Assembly: GCF_032362555.1 (NCBI RefSeq)
Contig: NC_083528.1
Location: 3,410,001-3,474,000, forward strand
From: Amyelois transitella
Lineage: Eukaryota > Arthropoda > Insecta > Lepidoptera > Pyralidae
DNA: 64,000 nucleotides
Direction of reading: 5' to 3'
Every line of letters starts with the position of its first letter. Positions within the stretch are counted from its first letter, which is position 1. Position numbers and translations under genes: made by a program. The notes under the pieces were generated by a model. It was not told the origin of the DNA. It saw only the letters and a program-made list of their open reading frames with translations, and ran no database searches. Shown here in pieces: positions 1 to 11,495 of this stretch.

Positions 1-320
1 AAAGAAAAAGAGATGTAGATACATCTCTTTTTCCCGATATAAACAATTTGGGGATTTTCAAGGCAAGAGTGAATAGGCATTATTTTAGCTTGCCTACACC
101 ACCTTCGACCTCATCTTGCTTACCATCAGGGAAATTGCGGTAAAACGCACTCAAATTATTATAATAAAAAAATACTTTCAATAAAGTCTCACACCTACTC
201 CCATACTAGAGAAAACTTACAGTTCTGCGTCAAAACAGCACAAATATTTTTAGGCTACTGAGCTACTGAATAAATAATTTCTAAATCAGAAGGTTCAAGC
301 CTAAAATATCAAATTTTCAG
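1..320. other. Non-coding stretch before first visible exon
   Basis: AT-rich sequence with no recognisable exon. It ends in a splice acceptor (AAATTTTCAG, ending at 320), so it is most likely the 3' part of an intron of the gene at 321-3546. The 5' exons of that gene lie outside the window. Confidence 0.5.
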
Positions 321-3300
321 GAGCCCGAAATCCCGATAATAACAACCCAATCCCACCCAACGGAGACGCCAGTCGACGCCGAAGAACCCACTGCGGTGGT
401 GAAGACCACAACTGAAACTACCACCGTTGCTACTACGACCACCACGACTACTACAACAACTACGACGACAACTACACCAAGGCCGACCACGACACCAAGG
501 CCGACCACGACGTTGGAGCCGGCGAAGTACTGCGTGGTGAAGAAGCCGGAGAGTGATGATCAGGCGCAGTATATAAAGATGGGCGAGACCAGACGAGTAA
601 GTTAACGCTTATAATAATCAATTCCGAATCTGATAATATTTTTATGATGCATTAAACCACCAAGCTTCCTTAGAAACATCATACTGGTTTTGGCGCGAAG
701 CTTCGCTCTCGTGGGAATTAGCCTATGTCACTTCTGAAGGTCTATCTATCTATGCCAAATTTCTTAAAAATCTGTCCATTTCTTTCATCACTTCACTCTT
801 ACTTTTGTGTCGACAAATCGATCGAAAATGAAAAGTCTTGTCGGCCAATCTCGTGGCGATGATGCCAACCGATGGCGTAAAATATGCTGTCGAACCGCTC
901 ACAGGCCAAATGACCATTGGAGAACAGTGTCCGACTCTTCCAGAACATGTTTCATACAAAAAAAAACAACTGACATAATAAACATGACAATCTCTACATT
1001 TCCAGCTGTACCGATCAGCAGAACTGGCAGAATGCACTGACCTGTGCGTCTGCGAGGTCTCGCTCCAGGTGTCTTGCAAAGTGGCCTGTGTACCTCGCGC
1101 CCCCTGCTCGTCCCGGCTGGCCCACTACTCGCACGCTGCTCCGGCGTACCAGGCGTACAGGGGACGTTGTTATTGCTACTCGGGGTCTTTCATCTGCATG
1201 CGACCCAACCCTGGTAAGTTCTGCGAAGCCCCCCTAGGTTTCCTGAAAAGCAGTCTGCAACCCCAGCGCTCAGGGTGACAGGTCTACAGGAAACCGATGA
1301 CCCTACCCTGGTAAGTATGATAAACTATCTTTACTGAAACACCTTTTACAGTTTTGCCAGTTTCAATCTGACACTGACCTCAAGAAATACTAACATTTCC
1401 AATCATCTTTGTAATGAAGAGGAAGTTAGGTCACGATTAAAAACGTGGGCTCTTATCACCAAACATCATTTTTATCATTATTTTTATGGCATTGCAGGGT
1501 AAGATGAATCTAAAATAAATATTACTTTGATAAATTCTACTGGATATCATTTAACGATTACCTTAGCTAGTTATTTTTAAGCACTGAGTGAGCTCTATAA
1601 CGTGCATAGAATTTTAATTTAAAGATGATAAATCACAACTGAATTAACCCAACATTTCTATAAACTTCCAGGGGAATATAAACTTCCCGAAGGTGTCTAC
1701 CTCCTTCTTGGATTCAGCGCAGTGGACGAGGCTTTGCTGCGACCCCACACTGGGTTGGGAGCTGAAGATGCCGTCCGTCTACTTCAGCAGTACATGAACG
1801 TGGTCGATAATGATGGGGTAAGTACTGTTTTCGGCGAGGGATGAGGAACCGTCTACATATAGACTACTAAATCCAGAAACATGATTCTTTGACTGAGAAA
1901 TATCAGATATGACAGGTTTCACTTCGTTTAATCACCTACTTCTCCGATTCCAGCTTATAGCTTAGCTAACTTATAGCTTAGCTGTAAACCTGTCTTAACC
2001 AATGCAACCAGGATCATGGTCATCGGCGGAACCCGGTCTCTTCTCCAGGTGGAGAAGTTAGGACCGGGACTAACACCATTAGGAAGTCACGATCTATTCC
2101 TGAATCTTGATAAGAAAGATCGCGGGTTATTGCAAAGCAGGTCGCAACAGAGGCTAATAACCAACAGGACGACGAAATGGTTAAGTCGCGCGACTTACAA
2201 ATCACCGCAAATTTTAGCTTGCTAACCTGATAATATAACTTATTGACAATGTGTATTTCAGACAAACTGCACCTTGACTCTGTTCAACATCAGCAATGAG
2301 AACGTGATCATATCAGCGAGCGTGCCGCCCAAGGAACAGGAGTTGTTACGGGAGGCGGGAGAGGCACTGTTAGACAGAGAAAAGGTGATACATAAAGTTG
2401 ACTTATATAAAGACTATCCTGACTCTGATCAACTTGAGCAAGAAGTATGTGATTATATCAGTAACAAGAATGTGGTCATATAAGCCAGCGTACGGCCTAT
2501 AAAGAATAAAACCGTAAAGAACACAAATTGTAAAGGGATTCAGTAGATACACTAGTTGATAACGAAAACATTTATAGGTATCATAGATAGACATCAAGCC
2601 AATCAGCTAAAATATCTGGCCTTCATTGCTTTGCAAAGTACGCTCTTTCGATAATTTAAACCCAAGTCATTAGGCTAGTCTGGGTACATCTGGACTATAT
2701 TAAGGGATTTAAACCTTTTTAAAAGTATTGGGGCTTACTTATAATTCTGGATAAGATAACTAGCGTGCACTGTACATTGTGTTGATTATGTTCACATTGT
2801 TGTTTCGAGATATTAAATATTTCAAATAATTTGTGATACTGTTACAGGAGGAATGCATCGACGTCCTCAAAGAAGTGAAGTCTCGCATCAACTCGCAGCA
2901 CGAAGACATCTCCTCCCACCTGCTTCTCTCCATCTTCAAGATCGCCGAAGTCGACGTCGTCTACCCCGCACCCCCCTCCTCCGCTATCTCCACTCACAAG
3001 CCCTACGCCATCCTCTACACTATCATTGTCCTCCTCACTCTTCTTTATAACTTTGATGACATCTCTTTCACACTCTCTAATAACAAAGCCGTCAATTGTT
3101 TCTCGAATTTACTCGGTGGTAAGGGCAAATCTCACTCCTTAGATATTTATTTTAATGAGAGATATATTTTAAAAGATTTTTTATCTATTTTAAAGAGTTA
3201 CAATGAATTTATAAATGTAGTTGTTGCGAATACTTGGCACCATGCACTTGCTTTAGGTGAAGCACAAACGAAACATATCACAGAAGATATAGATGTAAGT

Positions 3301-3546
3301 GTAATAGATGTACTTAAAGATAATTTTAAGAAAATGATACATATCATAAAAGCTGTGAGTATTACAATATTTACTAATTTTAATGTACTTGTTGCCGATG
3401 CAATTATACCTAAATATTTTTCTAGAGATGTGTATTACAAAATTGGATGTACTATAAATTATTCGAGGCTTTTTGATGATTTCCGTTTTGAAAATGTCGC
3501 GTCCTTTTCTTATGGGATTGTCAAATCCGCTAGCTTAGGTATCTAG
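321..3546 (+). CDS. 3' end of a Cys-rich, Thr-rich receptor-like membrane protein (possibly Gfrl, GDNF-receptor-like), five exons
   Basis: Exons placed by GT/AG and frame: 321-596, 1006-1213, 1672-1817, 2262-2384 and 2848-3546; the 5' part lies outside the window. Exon 1 encodes a Thr/Pro mucin-like stalk, including a run of about 15 Thr, then PAKYCVV. Exon 2 is Cys-rich (ECTDLCVCE, RGRCYCYSGSFICMRP). Exons 3-5 give a compact ectodomain with NxT/S sites (TNCTLTLFNISNEN) and EECIDVLKEVKSRINSQHED. After SSAISTHKP there is a hydrophobic segment (YAILYTIIVLLTLLYN), either a transmembrane helix or a GPI signal. The frame then stays open for about 170 more residues of much more AT-rich codons. The ectodomain reminds me of insect Gfrl/munin, but this is from memory only and another extracellular receptor is possible. 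A poly(A) signal AATAAA lies at 3727-3732. Confidence 0.75.
2421..2510 (+). pseudogene. Decayed duplicate of the 2262-2384 exon
   Basis: Inside the intron, GACTCTGATCAAC (2421-2433) mirrors GACTCTGTTCAAC of the exon. From 2456 the sequence tracks the exon for about 50 bp (ATCAGTAACAAGAATGTGG against ATCAGCAATGAGAACGTGA), with mostly transition-type differences. An in-frame TAA and an insert between the two blocks make it non-functional. It is a local tandem exon duplication. Confidence 0.6.
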
Positions 3547-4685
3547 TGGTAGTTTGAAGACTGAGATGAAAACTAAACATATCATAGTTAATGTATTTCA
3601 TTTTAATTTCATCTAGACTGGTGCTTTGTAGTTGGATCTTAAAAGGCTGGTTTTGTAAATAAGTGTGTCATCGCCTTTTACACCACTGTGGGTTCTTTTT
3701 ACATCTACATGGGTTCTTGCAGCAGAAATAAACAATTTCACAATATTTTTTATACAGTTCTTCCTTATTGACTCAGTTTAAAAGCAGCAGATACCGCACA
3801 TACCCTCGAAAAGAGTATTTTGTCTAAAACTCGATGACTGGTAAGCGATTGGTTAGCTCTTACGATATATTAACGATAGGCGCCTCGCAAGAGATGAAAT
3901 TGTAAAATTTATAAGGTCCCATGTTATGAAAGGTGAATAAAAACAGTATATAAAGGGATAATGAATAGATTGAGTATGGAGTCCAGAAAGGTTGAGCTGT
4001 GGAGAAAGCCAAATCGAAAGATTAGACATGAATAACCGAAAAGTTGATCTATCAATGGGATGTTCAAAAATGAAAAAGGAATGTTATGTCATAATTTTTA
4101 AGATTCTAAACTTTACCTTGACTTAATTATAATTTAAATAATTTCTTCTTCTAAATTGATATCGAACTTATAACTGTACTGCCTGATACTTAAATATTTC
4201 AAAATAGCAAAGTTCACTTTCTTAATTTAAACTAACTTTTTTCACTGAAAGCAAAACATTGCTAGAAGGAGCCGTGATAAACAAGCTCTAAATTTTTTCA
4301 TTAATATTTTTTGTTACTTTTTACATTGTTCTAGTACTTACATACATGTATAATAATGTTGTCTTTTTGATTAGGTATTTATTACTTAATAAAATACAAG
4401 CACTCTGTTGTTATTTAAAAAACTTTTTCCTTTAAAGAATAATAAAAATAAACGTAAAAAAGTGAACTTAGCCAATTAAGTAATATAATAGATATACTTT
4501 TAACTATAACACACTACCTCAACACTTAATTTGTCTGAAAAAATTGTCTACGTCTGCTGCAGGAAACTAACTGTTATTTCTTTTACCAATAGGTATAGTT
4601 TTGTGTACTCGTAGCGGTATATATGCCTTTCTGTTAGACGATTGTAGTAGATATTACGATCAATGTGAATGCACCCTTAGAAGGA

Positions 4686-5219
4686 ACAGTGGCGGGTAGA
4701 ATTATGGGATTAAGTATTCGTTACATTATTCGTTACAGTATTCTTTGTTATGAATTGAAAAAGGTATTACGATTCTTAAAACATTTTATGAAATAAAGTA
4801 GATATCAATAAAATATAGAAATTATGATTTTTTTATGAATTTACGATCTTATTATAAAAATAATGTTAAAACTGCTTAAGTAATATTAGATATGCATTTT
4901 AAAACTAGTTCAAAAGCTCTCAGTATTGTAACGAGACAAACAAATGAAGCATATGTACCTAGATGTAGCTGTGTTAACTGTGTTTTTAATTTTTTTTATT
5001 ATTGGCCATATATGGTTGTATAACTACAAAAAAGAAGTTCGATATGCAAACTTCACAATGGATTCTGATATTTTTTATTGAATAAATTAATAAAATAAAA
5101 TTCTTTAAGAAATTTAGAGATTTTCTTTTTATTTCACAAAATTAATGTGATGATTTAAAATAGCACATGTGTTTTGATCGGGATTTTTTTTTCATTCACA
5201 TAGCCTTGCCCGCCACTGT
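4686..5219. mobile_element. Probable MITE with ACAGTGGCGGG terminal inverted repeats
   Basis: ACAGTGGCGGG at 4686-4696 is matched by its exact reverse complement at 5209-5219. The flanks may extend the repeat weakly (AGGA and AGGT just outside). The 534-bp interior is AT-rich and non-coding. The terminus resembles hAT-type ends, but I could not find a convincing target duplication, so the family is uncertain. Confidence 0.45.
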
Positions 5220-8200
5220 ACCTCATAGTAAAGTTAGTGAACACTTAAATTTAAGGTATTTCAGGAACATATTACACTTTAGGGGTAAAGTGTTAATTGG
5301 TAAAGATGGAAGCTTTAATTTGAGGTAGTATAGCTCTTGTGTTCTGTAATGATAATTAGTACAAGATTACTTAGAATACTGTGTACAAAGTATGAAGTCT
5401 CGTCTGTTTAGAAGCTTGAAAAACAGGAGTAAATCAACTTTATAGAACTGTTATATTAATAGTCACACACCTAAGTTCTGCTGTGTCGATATGGTTTTAT
5501 TTTTCACAAGGCTATAAAAAATGGCCATTGACATTCGGCAAGGTACATAATATTTTTTCGTTAAAATATTGAAAAAAGAAAAATTGAGAAATGAGTAATA
5601 TGTACCTTTATAATAAGAAGTTTCTTAAATCTTTTTTTTAGTTATTCAATAAAACAATTACAACTCTCGACGAAAAAATCATTTACTAATAGATATTTCT
5701 TAATAATTTCGTCGAGGTACCTAATAGCGAGCGAAATATCGTTCGTCTTAAGGCAAAATATTCAATATTATGTACACATAGCGTAGGGTATTCTAAGACC
5801 TTAAGGTTGTTTGTCTTTTATTTAAATATATTTAATATGTATTGAACAAATACGGGATTTTTCTAAATAATATATAAACATATCACTTCGAAATCCCAAA
5901 ACATATCACTTAAGCTAAGCACTATCACGCTTAACGCCTGGAGATACTTATTCCCTTATCTTATTGGTAAACATAATAAAAATTTAATTGAACTTTATGT
6001 CATGAGGGATTGTATTTTACATTGTTTAAAAAGTAAATAAATATACTTATATGTTGATACAAAGGTAACAATTAATTATTTTCAAGTCATGCGTGACAGA
6101 AAATTCATCGTAACGATACATATCAATAAAGCTCAATTTTGTACTATCGTATTTCTAGCATTAGACGATGCAAAGCAAAATGGCGTACATCTTTATGTAG
6201 CTTAGATTTAGAGAGACTTAGATAAATTTAAGAAATTTACAAAGAAAAAATTAGAAAAATGTTTCTAAATTGAATGTTGAATTCTTTTGTAGGTGTGACG
6301 AAGAAATTTTTTGTCGTAAGATTTTGTATTGCTAAAATTTTTTATATATTAAAATGAATTAATTATATACATATAATGTTCTTCGTTTCTTCATTTTTGA
6401 CGTTGTTAATGTATAAATTATAATTATTGAACGGTTCATTGAAATGACGTCCTTTTCTGAACATATCATGCACATGCCTATGCCTTCCATGTATATAAGT
6501 TATAGTAAATAATAAAAATATACAAACACTGTATAATTGGATCGATTAATTTTAGATAACTGTTGTTTAATAGCACATCACTAATGTAAAACTAATATTT
6601 TGTTACTCAACCTTACATTTATGACACTTTTATTGGCACGAGTGAGAAAAGAAGAGCATATTTTCTTTATTTAAACATTAAAAAAAAATTATGTAAAGCA
6701 CAATACGTGGGCTTAATAGTAGTATTATCTAGTAGTCTACCATTCAGTCTAAAATAAAAAATCAAGTTTTTAAAACGAAATCAATATGAAACGTAGGTGC
6801 CATTTGAAATTTATCTAAAAAAATTATAAGTTCGGCTAAAAATAAAATCGCTCTTCAATTCCAACTTGTACCAACACAGTAAAATTAAGAATACTGTTAT
6901 TTATTTATATTTTAGACAAGTCATTGTTTAATAGCATAATTATTATGCGTACTGCACAAGTGAAGTCAATATAAAAATGGAAATATTTTTTTTTTTTTTT
7001 CTCTTTTACATAATAAAATAATAAATAATTATAAAATATACGCTCGCTTCTCTCACGTGGAAGATACTTGAAGATATGTAGCCAATGTTAATCCTAAAAT
7101 TTTGTTTGTCTCAGTGGTAAATAAGAAGAAAGATCCAGAAGATTTTAAGTTTATTTGTACAAAACAATATTTACTGTTTTAATAAAAAAAAAATTAAATA
7201 ATTTTTTTTGGACAAGCATAAAAGATTTACACAAAATATAAGATGGATAGCGTTCTATTGACTTTCCTCTTCAGTACTTGTGTAGCACACATAATATCAA
7301 TACTTGCATGTGAATAAATGTAATATTTATTTATTCAATTGTCGCTTTGTAATAAGTTGTTGGGTGTTAGTGTAACGTATTGAAGACTAGATGTCTCAAT
7401 GTGTAGCAATATTAACTGTAGATAAATTTAATATCGGTTTGGGAACAACCTCTTTTAAACCCGGTTGACTTTTAAAACTGTAACCAAATTATATGAAGTA
7501 GATACATCAATTTTTTTTTAAAGAATTACTTTAATATGTTATATTATATTGAAAAAATAATCATCAAAAAAGTCGATAATTCTGAGATTAGAATATCACA
7601 TATTAATCACATTGAATGGAAAATGAAAATTTTTATTCTTTATCAGTCTATAAAAATATATTTGAAATTCTGATAATTTGTTCATTGATTAAAAAGTCAA
7701 GCTGGTATATCTATTAGTACACACTGGTTCTTCACACAGATTTCTAAATAAGCGATAGGCTAGTTATATGTTGTGAAAAAAACAAAATACGATAACCTAC
7801 TATCCCGTCTGTACGTAGCCTCTATGTTCGATCACTTAAGGCTCTGTCTAGCCCATTAACAAAAACACCAATGTCCAGGGCGCAATAACTCACTTATTAC
7901 CTACAATCTCAACAAAAAAGAAATTTATGTCTGTGCGATTTAAAGTCCATTTTTCTTATTTTGTCTAGCAGATGCGTAGACAAGGATAGAATCGTATTGG
8001 AGAGAAAGGCTATAAGTGGGAATTCCGAAGCTCTTAGAAGGTTGAAGCTACGAAAAAAATGGAAGCTCTGTAGGTACTAGGAAGCTTGCTTTCTACAAAG
8101 AACAGATAAATTACCCCGCCAGTATTAATAGTCCCTTTTCCGGAAGTAAAGTACCTTTAAAAATTGAACTGTTCTACTTCCTGAGCTTTCAATACTAAAA

Positions 8201-8840
8201 GTGCGTAATTATAAAAGCGATCTAAGACTTTAATTTGGCAAATCTGATTCGGCGAACAAAAATGTCTACCTTTGCGGACCTACCCTCGGAAGCATGCAAA
8301 CGATTCTCTTTTCTTAACCCAGTACAGTTTACACCCAGCCCCGATAGATGACGCATTTTGTAAATAATTTAATTACTCATGTATTTTCCAAACCGATATT
8401 GATATAAATTAAATTGTGAATACACAACACGGTAGTGATATGCGTAACTGAGCTTCTAAAGGTTATATAATTGTTTTATACACTATTACTTGTATTACAT
8501 AAATATGGTATTATTTGGCCGCTGACTTGCGCAGTGGCAATTTTTGTTGTAGCAAATAAAGTGATTCATACAAAAAATGGTGTTTCTTTTTCGTACAAGA
8601 TTCATAGGGCAAAAAATAAATCCCAAGTTTATAAGCCCCTCCCTTTGTCGTCTACTACAACATCCATGGAAAATTGATGGAGTTTCCTACTCTTTTTCTA
8701 TTGGTATTCTATGATTTAACTATATATAGGTACCTACCTATTACGCAAATAAAAAAATTGAATTTGAATAATTTGAGTTTATGTTACGTCTAACGATGAG
8801 GACTTCGTCAAGTCGCGGGTACAAGCAGAATTTTTTAACA

Positions 8841-8995
8841 TCCTACTAATAATATAAATGCTAGTTTGTAATTATATGGATGTTTGTTACTCCTTCACGG
8901 AAAATAGGTACCTACTACCTGAACCGATTATGATCAAAAGGTACCTATGTAGGTACGAAATCCTGTTCTGGGTCTTCAGCCAGAACAGGATTTCG
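8841..8995 (+). mobile_element. Helitron-like repeat fragment with a perfect hairpin
   Basis: It starts A|TCCTACTAATAATATAAATG, the usual 5' end of short lepidopteran Helitrons. It runs into a segment (CTGTTCTGGGTCTTCAG) also present in the Helitron copy at 45050-45262. Positions 8956-8995 form an inverted repeat: 16-bp arms CGAAATCCTGTTCTGG / CCAGAACAGGATTTCG around an 8-nt loop. No CTAG terminus was found, so it is a fragment. Confidence 0.5.
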
Positions 8996-9204
8996 ATCGA
9001 TGTAATAAATAATTGACAATCACAAATTTTATAAAATGTAGTGCGAAAGGCAAGGAATTTATAAGGTAGGTAGGTATGCTGACTGTAAAAGTGGGAGCGC
9101 CGGCCTCATCGAATTTTAAAGGACCAAATTTCGAATGTCTTGAAAAAGGGAAATGTTAGGAGTAGGTAGGTACCCGTAATCGTAGAATATTCCAAGGTAG
9201 GTAT

Positions 9205-9290
9205 GTAAGGATCGTAGCAAGTGGAAATCCACAGTCTCTGCCTACCCCGATGGGAGGCGTGATATAAGAATGTATGTGGTGTTTTTGCAA
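9205..9290 (+). repeat. LINE 3'-tail fragment
   Basis: Matches the tail family seen at 62395 and 43225: CAGTCTCTGCCTACCCC, GGGAGGCGTGATATAAGAA and then a TGTATG-like end. It is a short degraded copy. Confidence 0.5.
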
Positions 9291-9498
9291 TTATTTTCTA
9301 CATGTCGCAGGAGGCAACTCGGGTAATAAATGCTGTCTTATGATTATTAGGCTAAGGTACCTATCTACCTACATGATTCATTTTTAGAATTTTCTAGGGA
9401 CAGACCCAGGACATTTATCTTTTGGCTTTTGATTGGTTTTGCGAGACAACTGGGAGATTCAAAGCAATGAAACAATGAAAGTAAAACAAGTTTAAATA

Positions 9499-9504
9499 TT
9501 TATT
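9499..9504 (-). terminator. Poly(A) signal of the Hsp20 gene at 9614-10195
   Basis: TTTATT on the + strand reads AATAAA on the minus strand. It lies about 110 bp past the stop codon of the minus-strand Hsp20 gene. Confidence 0.5.
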
Positions 9505-9613
9505 GAAATTACCTTAACCGCATAAAATAAAATCAGTCTCGAATGGCACTGCCATACACGAATCTTTGGAGAAAACAATACATTCACATTAATCACAGTT
9601 TCACTAGAGATCT

Positions 9614-10195
9614 TCACTTGCCCTTCTTGGCTTCCTTCTCCTTATCACTGGTACCTTCGCTCTGGTCTTTGATTTCCTTGCGCACAGGTCCTGTCTGCGC
9701 AATGGGCACCTTCCGCTCACCCTTGACCGCCTCGGGCACCTTCAGCGGCGCCGTGATGGTCAGCACGCCGTCTGAAGACAGCCGCGACTCCACGGCGTCC
9801 GGCGTCGCGCCTTCAGGCAGCGCGTACCGCCGCACGAACTGCCGCGAGATGTACCCGTGCTCGTCCTTCTTCTCCTCGTGCTTGCCTTCCACCACCACGA
9901 ACCCGTCCGCGGTCTTCACCGAGATCTCTTCAGGCGCGAAATGCTGCACGTCCAAGTTGATCTGGAACTTGTCCTTGTCGGCTTTGATGCTGGAGCCGAT
10001 GTCTCTCGCTGCGGCCGCTAGTTGCCTCCAAGGTCTGTAGTAGTCTGAAGACAGAATTGGGCATGCCACAGCTGTCAGCATGTCGTCGGGTGTCAACGCC
10101 AAGCCGAAATCTTGATCAAGGAGACGGCTAGGCCAGTGGCGATGGCGGCTGTAGCGCGGCGAATCGTAGCCAAACATGAATGGAAGCAGCGACAT
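9614..10195 (-). CDS. l(2)efl-like: Small heat shock protein, l(2)efl-like (Hsp20 copy 1)
   Basis: Intronless 193-aa protein beginning MSLLPFMFGYDSPRY. The alpha-crystallin domain spans about residues 75-150 (FQINLDVQHFAPEEISVKTA ... LSSDGVLTITAP). A C-terminal VPI (I/V-x-I type) motif follows, then a Lys-rich tail. The family consists of ATP-independent cytosolic holdases that bind unfolding proteins under stress. The C-terminal two thirds are almost identical in DNA to the gene at 13983-14531, while the N-termini and tails differ. A TATA box (10353-10359) and an imperfect heat-shock element (10388-10402) lie upstream, with an AATAAA downstream. Length and structure are normal for the lepidopteran cluster. 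Confidence 0.97.
   Translation of the reverse strand: MSLLPFMFGYDSPRYSRHRHWPSRLLDQDFGLALTPDDMLTAVACPILSSDYYRPWRQLAAAARDIGSSIKADKDKFQINLDVQHFAPEEISVKTADGFVVVEGKHEEKKDEHGYISRQFVRRYALPEGATPDAVESRLSSDGVLTITAPLKVPEAVKGERKVPIAQTGPVRKEIKDQSEGTSDKEKEAKKGK
9657..10047 (-). repeat. Gene-converted block, inverted partner of 14125-14515
   Basis: Reading both blocks in coding direction, from CAGACTACTACAGACC to GACCAGAGCGA, I count one difference by eye over 391 bp (A against G in GGCA/GCTAGC). The sequence diverges sharply at both edges. Confidence 0.85.
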
Positions 10196-10352
10196 TTTAT
10201 TGTACTTTCTTCAATAAACTCTCTTGAAAAACTCGCAGATACACAATTTGTTCTGAAATATCAGAAGAATTAGCTTTGTGTTGTCGTTGAGATCGCTCCG
10301 AAACTCGTTTGTTTGTTTTCAATTCACTGCCGGCTTGCCGGCTAGTGTCTCC

Positions 10353-10402
10353 TTATATACGCGAGCAAGCGCCATCTAGTATCGGGTAGAAAATACTCGA
10401 AA
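10353..10402 (-). promoter_or_regulatory. Promoter of Hsp20 copy 1: TATA box and heat-shock element
   Basis: On the minus strand, TATATAA is at 10353-10359. Just upstream, 10388-10402 reads aGAAa-aTACt-cGAAa on the + strand, a three-unit HSE whose middle unit is TAC instead of TTC. The overlapping 10368-10395 block (CTAGATGGCGCT near TATTTTCTAC on the minus strand) is the same module that is tandemly repeated before Hsp20 copy 2. Confidence 0.6.
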
Positions 10403-10636
10403 TATCGTATGCTTTCAGTAGCGCCCAATACTAATGGGTCGCACGTATAAGCGCTCGTAAAATTTGTTTGGAAATAATGTAATTATTATCCTAATAACTT
10501 AAAACAGATAAAATAATCATTAATTTCTTGTAATAATTTGACTTATAATTTTTGAGAAATCGTTCTTTGCCTTTATAATAACGTTGAAAGCATATTGAGT
10601 GTATTTCCACATTCGTCCAAACAACGTATGTGAACA

Positions 10637-10800
10637 TCATACTAATATAAAAATATTTAATATAAGTAGAAAATTTGTGGGAATGTATGTTCGCTACTAT
10701 TTGTCATAATACAACTGAACAGATTTGGATGAAATTTAACTTAATAATAATCTGAATAACCATGGGTACAATTTACACGCAAGCTAATACAACGAGCAGG
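10637..10800 (+). mobile_element. Helitron-like repeat fragment
   Basis: Starts with TC after A (A|TCATACTAATATAAAAAT). It continues into the typical internal sequence (ACTGAACAGATTTGGATGAA) of lepidopteran non-autonomous Helitrons. No CTAG end is visible. Confidence 0.4.
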
Positions 10801-11374
10801 TGCTGGATTGAAATATATATATAATATAATTAAATATACAAAAACGATACAGATATTTAAATAATTAGAGAATCAATTTAATCAATCATTTAAAATTTCA
10901 ATGCCATCATAAAGCCATACAACTGAACGTGGCCTTTATTTTTTTTCGAGATTGTTGACTCTGTCTACCCCGCAAGGGATAAAGACTAAATTTATGTATT
11001 TACCTATGCATATCATTTTATATAAATTGAATTTTATTTCACAACGTTGTAAAAAAGCTATGCGGGCCGCAAACTAACAAGCCCTGTGTTTATGGCGGGC
11101 GGGGCTGCAGTCATTGACCGGTAGAAGTATCTCGAAGAGCCGGGAACACAGTGTCAAGGTCACCTTCGTATTTTCGCCGATTTTCTATACACCTATGCAT
11201 TCATATGACATAATTCGCTTATCTTATCAGTATGAACATTATTTGTTTTAAAAATATACGCGTGATTAAGTTGTTTTCGTATTTATTTCTTGCTAGAATG
11301 TTGCCGCACCTTCTTACATATTGTGCATTTCAATAAATCACTGTTTGTAATATAATACTAACCTATCTACCTAC

Positions 11375-11495
11375 ATACATACATATGGTCACGTCTATAT
11401 CCCTTGCGGAGTAGACAGAGCCAACAGTCTTGAAAAGACTGAATGGCCACGTTCAGCTATTTGGGTAAATGATAGAATTGAGATTCAAAAAGACC
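11375..11495 (+). repeat. Lepidopteran LINE/SINE 3'-tail repeat (GTAGACAGAGCC family)
   Basis: Begins with a CTACATACATACATA run, then GGTCACGTCTATATCCCTTG and GTAGACAGAGCCAACAG. It ends near TGATAGAATTGAGATTCAAA. The same family recurs at 26205, 32930 (minus), 43090, 55835 and 61630 (minus) and in degraded pieces elsewhere. The TACA-repeat edge fits the 3' tail of a 5'-truncated non-LTR element. Confidence 0.6.

Larger units (their letters stand above)
3547..9490. other. AT-rich gene-free interval
   Basis: No open frame with coding character on either strand. It holds a probable MITE (4686-5219), many simple A/T runs, and degraded Lepidoptera repeats between about 8840 and 9290, including a Helitron-like 5' fragment and a LINE 3'-tail fragment. 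The first 200 bases are the probable 3' UTR of the upstream gene. Confidence 0.6.

Noticed and set aside
317-508. A minus-strand reading frame rich in Val
   Set aside because: It is the antisense of the Thr-repeat exon and has no independent support.
8471-8677. A small membrane-like protein frame (starting MFYTLLLVLHK)
   Set aside because: It is short, lies in AT-rich DNA and shows no motif, neighbour or conservation signal.
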